Assembly: GCA_030544235.1 (NCBI GenBank)
Contig: CM060464.1
Coordinates: forward strand, 21,489,152 to 21,553,151
Source: Lepturacanthus savala
Taxonomy: Eukaryota; Chordata; Actinopteri; Scombriformes; Trichiuridae
Length of the DNA: 64,000 bases
Direction: 5' to 3'
The number at the start of each line of letters is the position of its first letter. Position 1 is the stretch's first letter. Both the position numbers and the translations under genes were made by a program. Below the pieces are notes generated by a model. That model was given only the letters and a program-made list of their open reading frames with translations. It searched no databases and was not told where the DNA came from. This document shows positions 36,440 through 50,100 of this stretch, in pieces.

Positions 36440-38153
36440 TCACTGCAGAGGTTGCTTGAGTTCAAACAGTCCTGTTCCGCCCTTCACTACCTTCCCTGCC
36501 ACTAAACAGGCTGATGGTGACACCAGCTCATCGTGCGAGCCTGAAATAGAAAAAACAAAACAAAAAAAACAAGCATGAACACAGGCACAAAGATGGGTGT
36601 GGCTGTTTAATCTAAGGTTGGCAGAGGATTTTGTGACTGGAATTCAAAAGGGCTCTAAACCACCCTGTAAATAACATTCATTGAATTAATAGTATGAAAA
36701 AGGAGTTACTTGAATTCTAAACATTTAGCTCATTACAAGACCAGTGAAGCTTATATGAATAATTGTGAGAACCTTATTTGAATAATTGTGAGAACCTTTA
36801 TCATAGTGCACACAGGTGCCAACAAAAAAAAAACAAAACACAAACACAGGCTCAATTTCCACCGCAGGGGCTAAAGGCAACGCTCTGATGCAGACTGTGA
36901 CTGTCAGTACATCCATAACACGACACACACCTTTAGTTTATGATCCTACTGCAGTAAAAACATCGAAAACATGACACACCTTCAGTTAATGATCTTATTG
37001 CTATGGAAACGAGGCTCCACAGTTGCAGCTGCGGAACCAAGTAATTAGAGAAAGCATCTGCTTGTGCTCTCAAAGCTGATCAATGACAACAATATCTGTA
37101 TTGTGTTCATTTCTCATCTGCTGAGTGTGGTGTTGGATGTCTTCTTTCATATTCAGTCATGGAACAAAAAGCTACTAAATCAATATGTGCGTAGACACTG
37201 CTGCTTGTTTTATTACTGCCATTTGTTCCTCACCGAGCATGGTCGCCTGTTTGAGGAACTTGTAGCTGGTCTCGAAGGTCATCTGCTGCAGAGGGGAGGA
37301 GTTGGACCGGATGGCGTGTCGATTTAGTGGCTTATACACGCCTTCAAAGCACATATAGTCTGCTACCAGTGACAGATGCCTGGGATCCACCTCGATACCT
37401 AGAGAAAGAGAGGGAAACAAAAATTATCCAAGTCCTTCTGAGGATCTTGGCCTGTGTTGTAACTGTGTAAATGCCAGTGTGTACCGTAAACAGCAAAGAC
37501 GTCCTTGATCTCCTTCTCGATGACCTTTAAACCCACTTCGATCCCATAGGTGTTGGCCATGGCGTGGACTTCATTAGAGTACAGCCTGTTGATGTCCAAG
37601 ATCTGGAGAAAAATTATTTTAGTATTTTAGTTTATTTATTTCAGTCTTATTTTGCTTTGGTTTGAAACATTTGAAGATATTTGTAACATTAGGTATTATA
37701 GATAGTATAACAATTAAAGTATAAATATAGTATTATATACACATAATTTGGCATGTAACATGTAGCCAATACCTTTAATACCTATATGTATTCCAGATGA
37801 GATATTAATCTTGTTAATTCAGAAAAATAGGGAGAGTCACTTTGTAAAAATCAGTAATATGATGCATTTCTTCTACACGGGATTGGACGATCTGTCCTCA
37901 GCTCTTAACACAGTTTAGTGTGTGAAAACAAAACGTTTTGCGACCCACGTACATCACTGTGTTTGAACAGTTCATGCATGTTGATTCCCTCTGTGTTGAG
38001 GACAGTCTCTTTTTCTCCGTTTTTCGTTGTGTTTTCTCCCAGCAGGCAGCGAGTCAGGCCTTTGGTTTCCATGATGACGGCGTTCTGGGCCAGTGTCGAC
38101 AGGACTGAGGTCAGGTCGAAGTGCACCTTGCTCACCGGCAGGACCAGGTCAAC
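36440..38153 (-). CDS. polr1a exons 34-37: C-terminal clamp and foot
   Basis: Exons 37953-38153, 37485-37602, 37234-37398 and 36440-36540. They encode GLTRCLLGENTTKNGEKETV, ANTYGIEVGLKVIEKEIKDV, ADYMCFEGVYKPLNRHAI, RSNSSPLQQMTFETSYKFLK and the C-terminal GGTGLFELKQPLQ. This matches human almost residue for residue at the end of the protein. Confidence 0.96.
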
Positions 38154-41100
38154 CTAGCAACAGGGAGAAAGGTTCAAGTACTACAATAAAAGGAGGCATC
38201 ATAGGACTTTAATCCCTCTGAGGTAGCTGGGAGCTAATGATCAGCTATGAGCACTGGATTGCTAGATTGTAAATTTGCTGAGTTTGATGAGGGAAACCAA
38301 AAAATACCATTAGCCCTGTAGTAGCAGCTAAGCAGCTGCTAAGCAGCTGGTCTGGAAACAGCTTGTATCAACAAAAAAAGTTAAAGCACCTGTTGAATTA
38401 TCCCTTTAAGCTGAAGTTTGTACTTTGAATATCTCCTGGAAACAAACATTATGTAACACAGTAAAATATATATAAATCCTTGTTTCTGAGAATTATTAGC
38501 GATTGTGGGCAGACAGGTAGATTTTAGTATACTGTAACATACAATATGGCAGTTCTACATGATTATTATATATCATATTTCAGTGGGACAGAATTGGGAT
38601 GGTAATCTATCATACTATATTAAATTATATTTATAATAATACACTATTATTCTTGTATTACTTTTATATTCTATATCATTTACTTTGTCTTTCCTCTGTA
38701 ACTGTTTGGGATTGAGTGACCTTATACAGGCCTGTAGTGAACCGTCTGAACAGAGTTTCTTTTGCGCAGAATAAAATATCCTCCTTCCTTAAAAAGTAAT
38801 TTTCATAACATCCTTATCTTCAGCTTTTCTGTTTGTGTATAGAAAAATTCCAAAACAGAATCATTGAGGGTGACAAAAAATGAGTTTTCCAGGCATCCTG
38901 CAGTGTTTCATAGAGTAGGTCCATGCTGCCTGATACAAACACACATCTGCGGGATGAATGGTTGCAAGATGAGAGTTTCAAAGACTGAATAGTGGCACTT
39001 GTGGAACCAATTATACTATATATATAGAAATAGTGCTATGTGATTCTTATCTGGTCAAGGAATTATCCACACACATGACATGCATACAGACATGCCCACA
39101 CAAATGTTTCATATAATGTCACCTCCCTTAAAGTAGAGGTCTGTATAGTAAAGCTGTAAAAATTAATCAATTAGTTGCTCACTAATACATTAATCACCAA
39201 CTATTTTGATATTCAATTAATCAATTTGATCAATTCTTCAGTCTTCTATAATAATAAACTGGTGATCTTTGGCTTGTGGACTGTTGGTCTGGAAACTATG
39301 GCCATTTATAATATGAAGATCTGGCATTGTTACATTATATTTATGAAGGACATAACTAAAAGCATGAAAGATGCATCTATAATCTCAGCATGGACAGTCA
39401 AACTCAGTCATCCTAAGTCATTTTGTGTGCTTATACAACAAGTAGGAGGAGGAGGAGGAGCTTACCTCACACCAGAGTTCATTCTGTTGGTCATAACAGT
39501 ATCTCTCTATCGCTGAGTTGGATGTTAGAACAGCATTCACTCTCATCTCCTCCCCTCCTCCCGCCTCCTTCTTCTTCCTCTGCGCTCTCACTCTTGTCGG
39601 CTCTGGCCGTGACTCCTCCAGGCTGCCGTCCTCCTCCATGTTCTCCTGTGTCTCTTCTTCTTCCTCCCCACCATCTTCTTTATCCTCGGCATCTACACCT
39701 CCTCCCTCCTCCTCCTCACTCTCGTAGTCCACCTGTGGAGGAAAAGCATCGATCATCAACAGTAATGGTTTAGAAATCATGGATTCTTCTGAAATCTGAG
39801 TGAAATTGAGGAGTGAGTGAACTAGATCAAGGGGAATATCTTCTATTCAATCAGATGCAAATGTTCAGGTATAAAGCTGTTAACCAAATAAAGACCCACC
39901 AGTCCTAACTTTGTTCACCCGAACATCATGTGACAGCATGTGTTTAAAAATATCTTCTCACCTCCTCTTCCTGTTTGTCTCGTCGCTTGGCATCTGATGC
40001 GTCAGCATCTCCTTCGTTCCCCTGGTCGTCCACAATCTCCCTATCCTCTTCTCCCTCCCCGTCATCCGCCTGTTAATTGTTCAAATGGCTTCAGTTTTTT
40101 GCTTTTTTATTTTCACGGTAACAAAACAAAAACATTTGCACAAAAAAACAAGCAATGCAGATGCCAGGTATCACCACCAGGTGGCCGCAAACAATGGTGA
40201 CTTTTAAAAGGTCCATTTACCCCAATGGAATCAGTCAGTCAGTCATTTTCTATACCTGCTTATTCCTCATTAGGGTCGCAGGGGTCTGCTGGAGCCTATC
40301 CCAGCGCGTTACGGCGAGAGGCAGGGATACAGCCCAGATGGTCGCCAGCCAATCGTGGGGCACACACACCATTCACTCACACACTCACACCTATGGGCAA
40401 TTTAGAGTTGCCAATTAACCTGAGCATGTTTTTGGACTGTGGGAGGAAGCCGGAGTACCTGGTGAAAACCCACGCAGACACGGGGAGAACATGCAAACTC
40501 CACACAGAAAGGTCCCAGACCCAGGACCAAGGAGGTCTTGAACCTGCGACCTTCTTGCTGTGAGGCAACAGCGCTAACCCCTGCGCCACCGTGTCGCCCC
40601 CAATGGAATCAAGTAACAAAAAATTCAATGTGATCCAGAAACCAGGATTTCTTTCGGATCATTATCAACATTTAATCATCTTTTTATGGTACCATTCCCA
40701 ACATTCGCTGAAAGACTGACAAAAATCTGTCCAAAACCTTCTGAGGTATTTTGCTAAAAATCAGCTGGCAATAAACATAACCTCCTTGGTGGAGGTAACT
40801 AAATGATGACAATGATTCTAAAATTCCTAAGTGGAAATACAGACCCCTGCTGTGTCCGCCATTCCCTCGCCGTCGTGGTTATCTCTGGGGGTTGCCTTCC
40901 TTGTCTCCACGGCGATGGAGGCCAGCTTGGCGCTGCGCTTCTTAATGCCTTCCAGGAGAAGACGGAAAAAGCTTGAAGATAAAAAAAAAGGAGGAGTGAG
41001 GATTGATGTCGTGGCTATTTCCTGATGGATCCTGGCAGACGAGTACAAACACACAAACACAGGGCTGCAACTAACGACTATTTTGATAGCCGATTAATCT

Positions 41101-44100
41101 ATTGTTTATTGTATAGTCAACAACTAATTGATTAATCAATTAGTTATTTGGTTTATGAAGTGGTGTAAAATGTCAATCACTGTTTCTCAAAGTTGAAGAT
41201 TGAAGACTCAAAGTTGAAGATTCAACCTAAGATGTCTTTTTTTGTCCACAGCCCAAATATCATGAGTTTACTATTATAGAAGCCTAAAGAAACCAGTAAA
41301 TGATTAGATTTGAGGAGGTGATTTTGGACATTTTCTTCTTAAAAATGACTGAAATCTATTATTCGATCATCAAAACCGTTGGCGATTAATGCAATAGTTG
41401 GTAACTAATCGATTAATCGACTAAACTTTGCAGCTCTACACACCTATTTTCCATGTAGTGGAGTATCTTTTTGGGTGACAGCAGCTTATCTTCAGTGTAA
41501 CGGTCAGGAGGCAGGAAATGGAAGGTCACTTTGAACGTCCGCATCTTTCGGTATGAGCCACTCTCAATCCGCAAAGTCTCTACCACGTCGACTTTCTGCA
41601 GCACCTGCTCACATACAGAAAAAAAGGAGAAAGTGGGAAGCCCTGACATGATGAGGCTGCAAAACAAGCAAAAAAAAATAAGCAAAGAGAATACAGGACG
41701 TCTTCTCACCTCAGCCAGACAGACCCTGGTGAGTTTCTTACGGAGCATTTTGACTTTCTTCAAGGCCTTCTTGGTGTTCAGCACCGGGACGCTCATCATG
41801 GGAGTCTTGATGTTGGAGCTCGCCACCATCAGGATTTCTCTCAGTCTGTGAGACAGGAAACAAATATGAAAGATAGTGACTCCACTGTGAAGAGTGTTTA
41901 AAAGTCATGGGAGAAAGGTTAAATTCAAACTACTTTAAGTTACAATCAGCATTTATTGGTCTGTAGAAATATGGTTTTATCCCGCATCAGTTTTAGATGC
42001 TGCTGTGAGATATGATGGGAGTCAGCAAAGAAATGGGGTGGCTTATCACTTTGGACAGAGGATTAAAAAATAAAAAAAATAAACTCCATTTAGGAGTTGC
42101 ACCTTTTCGAACTTGGGTCAAAACTTGACATATGGCTGGACTGTGTATGAACTGTCAAATAAAGTAGAACATAAATTGATATTTAGTAAAAATAAAATTT
42201 AATTTATTAATTGTAATTTATTAAATCAAATTTTAAATAAAAAAGTAAATAAAACATTTTTAAATAATAATATTATTATTTTATTAATTCATCAGACACT
42301 TTTTCCAGCTCTTCCCAGGGAATTCAGAGGCCTTCCTAGATCAACATGGAGGTGTCCAATGTGTCCTGCATCTTCCCAGGTGCCTCCTCCACCACGAATA
42401 GTCAAATAGGAAAATCTAAATTTGGGGACAGGTCTGCCAAAAATACAGCCGTGGCCTCTCAATAAGAATAGAGTTATAATGCTTTAAAGCAATCTGAAAT
42501 GGGAAACACAATGTTAAACCAGTGAATGTGGCTTTGTGTTTCACCACTGCTCTGTTTAAACAACACTGTGTCATGTTTTCACGAAACCATTTCCCACATC
42601 TTTTCCATAACCATCAGTGATGATTAGATCAGAAACCACTGGCGCTCTCAGTGGCTGCGCTGCTACACCTCCCCTCCCCCAAACCCTTCCCTTTACCCTT
42701 GTAATGTTTTTTTATTGCATTATGTTGCTTATGTGCTGGGTTGTTTTTTCATAATCCCACACTGTGCCCCTCTATAAGAGCCTAGTCTGTGATTGGCCCT
42801 TTTCCCCCCCATCTCTTCCCTCTTGTTCTCTTCTCATCTAATGAAAGGAGCGATGCAACCCCACAGTTTCTCCCACTGTATCTATCATTGCCTTTTCGGT
42901 CTTGCTTGGATGGGATGTAAAACTTAAATTGAATTTCATTGTACAGGGAAACTTGTTTCCACACTGCACATGGCAATAATTTTAACTTTGAATGTCAAAC
43001 TTCAAACTAATATACATTTTCTATTGCACCTGAATAAATACTATATATTGGCTTAGACAGAAGATCAAGGAGAATCATAGGTAAAACAAGAACAAACTTA
43101 TAAAAGGAGTTCTTCATTGTCACCTTTTCACTGAAAGCACACTAATCATACTATTTGTTTTCATATAATTGCCTTTCTTAGTGACTTTGTATAAACAGTA
43201 GGCCTGCAACAAATGACTATTCTGATGGTTGATTAATCCAACGATGAGAACCAGAATTTTTGGACATTTCCTTCTTAAAAATTACTCAATTGATTAATCG
43301 ATTATCAAAATCGTTGGCGATTAAGATAATAGTTGGCAACTTATCGATTAATCTACTATTTTTTGCAACTCTAATACACAGCACTTCCATTTAAAAATAT
43401 ATATTTTGGTATGTATTACTGGAGACAGACATGTAATATTTCCTGGGGAAATACCAGGAACCTTTAAAAGAATTAGAAAGCTGGAACTTTAACTTGAAAT
43501 CACTGCGCTAGTTATGCTGTTGATTTCCAGTTTTTTTTTTTTATGTGCTTATGTGTGCGTCCATTCAACAGAACAGATGAATAGCGAGTTAAACGCGGGG
43601 CTGACGTTACCGAGGTATTCCCAAGGTGACATTCATCTCTCCTCTGCCAGCAAAGTGGAAGGTGTTGAGGGTCATCTGGGTGGAAGGCTCTCCGATGGAC
43701 TGGGCTGCCAGCAAACCCACGGCCTCCCCGGGGTCACACAGAGACCGTTGCCACTTATAGTGCAACAGCTGGCGAAGGCTGGAGACAGAGGGAAAAACAA
43801 TGTTTGTTTTACTTTACAAAACAATCAGACAAGACATCTGCTAGTGATCTGAAGTGGTGGGTTGGGCTCAGTTATTGGGTGTGGTGTCATAAGAATCCGG
43901 GAATTCCAGAGACTCGCTGCTGAGACACAATGGTGATTATCATGAGATGCATCGACTTTTCAATGACTGAAATCTGCCTGCTGTCAGATGATCCCTGTAG
44001 AGAATTAACCTTAATAATTCATTCATAATTGACATCCAAGCAGTCTAATAACAGCTGCTATGCGGTGCTTTTTGTTAACTAGTTTTTGTTGAAATAGTTT

Positions 44101-47100
44101 CCAGAAGTAGCGCAGCACATCGGTCGTCCTCTAAATGAGAACAGACAGATCAGGTTTGTTTTACACATCCCTCCCTTCAGGAGCAACAGTGTATATTCAA
44201 ATATTTTGTCATTATTTATTAAAACAAAACAGAATTACTAAAAAACGTGATCATACCCCTGCCAAGATTTACGATCAGATGCAGCAGCTGCAATAGAAAG
44301 AAAACAGCCCTGCCTAAAAATGTAACTTTATATTTAAATTTTTTAAAATTATATTTCAATTTAAAAATGACTGCTTTCAAAAAAGTCCATGTTTGTTAAT
44401 ATTTTGCTCTCATTATCCACGCATTTAAAATGCTGATAGATTATTTGGTTTTTAATAGTTTAATAATTTGTTTCACCTTTTACTGAGCATGGACATGTGA
44501 GTCATATGCCAATACTTGTTTTTTCCTTTCTTTCCTTTTCCTCTTTATTAAGATGTATCATAACTTACAAACTCGAACATTCAGTACCTGTGGGTGTCCA
44601 GACTGTTTCCACCCAGCCTGTCTTGGCTCTGCAGGTATTTCTCTGTGATGTTGTGAAAGTTTTCAGACACTGATCCGAAGCAGACGTCGGGCCTCAACAA
44701 GCCCAGAGAGGGCTCAGGGCAGCGGGACGACTTCCTGTTGTACTTTGACCTGCTGGCTTCATCCAGGGAACGCCACTGCTGCACCAGCTGTGGATGGAGG
44801 GAGGACAATGACCGGTACAGTTACTTCAGGGATGCACACTGATGCTGGAGGAGATGTGGACTGCAGGGGTATGCATGAATACCTGCTGTACAGCCGCATG
44901 TCTGCTATACACGTCTGGTTCTTTGGTCTGTTCGGCCTGTTTTAGTTTGGCCAACTTCTTCTGGGAAAACAACAGGAACGCTCCTAACACAGATTAAAAA
45001 ACACACACAAACACACAACATATTTATACAGGAATAAATGTTTCACATAATGTCCTATAGATCCAAATTCAGTCAAAGTAATATTTCAAAACTATTTTAA
45101 AGAATTTCAGAAATTGGTAAATGTGTCCTAAATTACATTGATTACAACACATACAACATATAGGTCTATAGTGTCTTGCAGCCGCTCATGTACAGAGGCT
45201 AAAGTCCTCAGTGCAGGTGGCCTTGGTTCAATATTTGGGTGTTTACAATATCTCTCAGTGCTGAATCAAAAGCAAGTCAATCCATATACCAGACACCCCA
45301 TGTTAACTTTACAGCAGAACTAAATGTTTGCAACCTCCTACAATCTGAACCCCTGCGTGTACATTAAGCATATTTTACATTAAATTATTAGTTAAAAGAA
45401 CATGTTTTTGAGGGGACAAACTTTTATGATGATTCAACCCCCGGACCTGCTGTAGAGACAGTGAATGTTGAAATAGTTGGAGCAGCTGTAGTGATAGAAC
45501 TCTTCAGTATTAATGTTTGTGTGTAGTACATATTTATCCCCATTGGCCATGGTGGAGCACCGTGGGGCCCATGAACTACACCTTCACTGTAGCAGCCATT
45601 TTGGCCAGTGGCATCCAGGAAGGAGGAAGCACTGAATTTGACAAGGCTGCATTTATTGTACTAATTTACTCTGTGATTTATAGATTCATCCTCTGTGATT
45701 TATAGATTCATCCTCTGCTTCATTTATGTATTTATTTGTTGCTTTTGTCAAGCTATTTGACAAAAACTATAGGTGAAAACTTGGGTGAAAACTATGAAGA
45801 AGCTCAGCCTTGTGTTGTTACCTCTCCGTGGACACGCCACCTCTCTCTTTGCTCTCCAGCGCTGGATGGCTGCAAAATGTTTACCGGCACTCTGAGGATC
45901 CAAACGGGCCAGAACCTCGTCCAGGCCCTGGGACCTCTTGATGACCTAAAGGGAATAGGAAAGACATGGCTGGCTCATTTCCTACCAAATGTGGGACAAG
46001 ATGTGTGGTTTTATTCAAATACTCCTTCATGCAAAATGAGCTTTTTTTTCTGCTGGCTGAATGCAAACACCTGACTGTGTGTGAACAAGAGGTGGGTGGT
46101 CTCATTGAAAGTTATCAAAAACAAACAGTGTTGGTCAGGAAGGAATTTTGGGTGTATGACACCATGAAACTGATGCAAACAGGAATAGATGTTTGTTGAA
46201 TTACTTCTTCTATATGAGTCGGTTTACTGTAAAATTGAAAAATTAAAACATCATGATACAATTTGATACAATGTAAATAAGGATAGAGGCTGTAGGAGGA
46301 AGATTAAATTAACTTTAAGGGAAAGGAAGACAACCATGCAACATTTGTAATAATAAATTATCAAGATTACAGCATATACTCAATTTAAAGTAGATAAATA
46401 TTCACTTCCCTTATCTCAAAGTGAGTTAAGTAGATTGAGATTATTGCTTAAATTTAAAAAGAAAAACGTGAAATTCTTACGGATTAAAATGTTTAAAAAT
46501 GACTAAACCTATGTTATACATTTTGTTAAGTTAAGAGAACATGTATGTAAGGGAACAGTAAATATTTGTGCAGGAGTTGAAGCAGCTGTAGAGTATAGAA
46601 CTTTTCAGCTTTAATGTTTGTGTGTAGTACATATTTATCCCCAGTGGCCATGATGGAGCACCGTGGGGCCCATGAACTACACCTTCACTGTAGCAGCCAT
46701 TTTGGCCAGTGGCATCCAGGGAGGAGGAAGCACTGAATTTGACAAGGCTGCAATATTTGCGCTAATTTACTCTGATTTGTAGATTCGTCCTCTGCTTCAT
46801 TTATGTATTTGTTAAAACTTGAAAAATAGCTTTTGTCAAGGTGCTTTAATAATTTGACTTAACACAAAATGGATTAAAATGTATTTTATTTATTTCATTG
46901 ACTTAAAGAGAGTCATTATTTATGGGCTATGGCATATTTTCAACATGTTTTACCTCGTAATTGTCCTCTATGAAGGGGAACTGCCTTGGCTGCAGGAACT
47001 GAGTCTTGGGGATATCCAGCCCATCTTCACCATACAGGAACTGTACCACTGATCCGTCGCTGTCCCGCACCGTGAGATCATATTGTACGACCAAACCCTC

Positions 47101-50100
47101 CAGATGCTTAATGACACATCTGTAGAGGACAGGTGAGCAGAAATAATACATCAGGGAAGACATGAAAGAAGTAAAAACTTTCTTTAAAAGAACAATTCTA
47201 TGAAGGGAGATAATCCATATGTTTTGTTTCTTTGTATTGTTTTTTCAGGACAAATTTTATACTACAAAATTCTAAATATACTGTCGATTTGCAAAAGGCT
47301 GCAGGAGCAGCATCTTCCTCCTTCACTACAAAACATTTAGTGAAAAATTGAATTTTTATAAAATTCATCCTTAAATTGTCAGTGTATTTAAGCCCAAATG
47401 TATGATGATTGCTTGAGCCGAGTGGAATCATGCTGTTGCTTCAAAAAAAAAAAACTTTGGTTTATTACTGTTGGGCTAAAGGAAATTATTTGCTATCCGT
47501 CCATGCCTTAAAACAGTCTAGGAGAGGCTGCAGGGAGTTTCAGTTACAGCTGTGAATGATCAGCTTTAAAGTAAGAGGAGACAATGTTGTTTCCTGATGA
47601 TTTTTCCAAGAGGGAGCATGTATAGACAGAATAAAACTGAGCCCAGGATGGATCCCTGAGGGATGTGGGAAGTGACAGGGGCAGGAGGAGGAAACACTGA
47701 CTAAAGCCATAGAGAATGTCAGAATTGTAAGATATGATTTAAATCAGTCTAGTGCAGAGTCATTAATATCAAAATACTGTTCTAAACGTGTCGAAAGGAT
47801 GTCATGATCTGCTGGAATGCAGCACTATGATCAAGTAGAACCAGAAAGGCACAGAGTTCTAGAACTTTAGCTACTATTTACTGAGCTGTCTCAGTGCTGC
47901 AGAGCCTGGAGTGAAATGGATCACAGATCTTGTTGTCAGGAATGGATTTTTTTTCCATAATTTTCTAAACAAATGGAAGTTTAGAGATGGGCCGATTATC
48001 AGAGACTACTACTTCTTTCGGTGGTCAGCTACAACTTTACTTCTCAACAACAAAAAGGTTCTACACCAACCAAGGCAACTACCTTAAAACAGAATCCCCA
48101 AAACCTGCTTACATCATGTCACATTGACTTTCACAAAAAGACTATGACTTACACAATAATGTATGCATATGATACCAAACTAAGGCCACATCAGTTTGTA
48201 AGATATGATTCTGCTTCAAAAAGATTGGAAGCAGTAAGGTTTGAGTTACCTCTGCAGGTATCCTGATCTAGATGTTTTCACAGCCGTGTCCACCAGTCCT
48301 TCTCTGCCAGCCATACAGTGGAAGAAAAACTCCTGAACACAACATGACACAAGAAAAAGAAATAGATCATAAAGTAACATTATTCATAAATGTCTCCCAA
48401 GTCTGTATGTGAAGAAGACCCCAGACTTTAGACTCAACAACTATGCAAGAAGCCTTGTTGAGTCTTGGTAAGTTCACGTGCATGTCTGCCTTGTCATAAT
48501 GTTACAGTTTTAAGGACCAGACAAGACAGATAAAAGTTAAATTACTCTTTCAACATCCAGACTGTAACCACATACAGAGATAAATTTGAACATAACCTTC
48601 ATGTGACCCAACGTTTATAATACAAGTGTATAAGTAAATACTTTGACCACACTTGTTTGCGGTCTGTTTTTTGACCTGTTAATTATCAACTATACTTGTG
48701 ACCCCATTTGCAGAGGTCAGTGAATTAAACTAACAGAAAGGCTTAAATATCTTTCTTTATCGCCACCACAAATCACTGCAGCAGACGTGCTGTTTGACCA
48801 TACAGTATATTGTCATGTACCTGCGGTTTGATGCCTGTGAGGAACCTTCCAGAAACAAAGCCTCCAGCACCTGGCGCTGGGTCGTATGGCTGGAAACACG
48901 GCAATGATTTCCCAGAAGGCATCAGTGGAGGCCTACGGCCTTCCAACTCGATTTGACCTAGTAGACACGAGATCTGAAACAAACACACACACATACACAC
49001 ACGCACACGATTATATGAAGTGTATTTCGAACATAGGATACCGACTGATCCTCCAGAGAAACAGTTGAAAAGAAATATATATATATATTTATATATCCTA
49101 TAAAGTAGGAGGCAACCACAATAAAAATGAACAGTAGAGACAGTAAATGTTAGTGACGATGATGATGATGAGGAGGATAATGGTGAGTAGGCATGTCCCG
49201 GTATTACCGTTATTACCAGTGTGGTGTATCTGCACATGCTTGATCTGACACAGATGTTTGTTGTTTCCACTTGTAGCCTCAGTAGTAGTTTAACTACCTG
49301 TTTTACAACATCTGTCAGTATATTTAGTTTGTGAAGTCAAGTAGCTTACATGTATCAAGTACTGACGTGTACACCACACAAGCTACTTTTTCTTTGCGTG
49401 TCAGTGACATCACTGACTGTTGCTTGAGTATAAATCCTTGCCTGAGACATGCTGCAGGACAGAAGAAGACCGGGAGTTTACAGATTAGAAGACCTGCTCT
49501 ATTCTTCTGCTACTGTGGTTTTAGTTGAGCTATAATGTTTTGAGTTAACTTACAGTTTTTCATACAAATTTGCCCAGGGACATACTAGAGTAGGTATTTT
49601 TTAAATCTTTCCTAATTTTATTGTGGCTCCAGCAGACCCCCTGTAACCCTAATGAGGAATAAGCAGGTATAGAAGATGACTGACTGACTAATTTTATTGC
49701 AATGTTATTCATAAATTAGTTGAACCACATATTACAAAGACCATCTTCACAATTTCCCCATCAAGAAAGTTGATGGGGGAAAAAATCAACACTTACACAT
49801 GTCTAATGACACAGTGTCTAATGACGCAGTAGCTTTATAGTGATGGTTATCTTCAGTAGTAATGTTCGAAACCACTTTTTTTTCCTTAAGAAAACTGAAG
49901 GATTTCTCCCAGAATAGCCAGATTCTTCACATTTCTTACCAGAACAGTTGGGAATCTTACTGTACAGGAGTAAAATTCCTCAAAAACAATTGTGCTTCTG
50001 CTTGTATTTGTATAAGCTGTCCTGTGTGTGTTATATATGCATACTTAATAGAATTGGACACTTCTATGTATTGGACAGTCCAAGTAGCTATATACATGTA

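Noticed and set aside
39423..39773. Ser/Pro-rich open frames on the plus strand
   Set aside because: They are the complement of the Glu-rich polr1a exon 33; the minus-strand frame has homology, correct phase and splice sites.
45517..45705. Open frame MCVVHIYPH... recurring at 51654, as a possible small protein family
   Set aside because: It is antisense to polr1a and broken in copies 2 and 3, while the paired stems and length are kept in all copies, which favours an RNA on the other strand.
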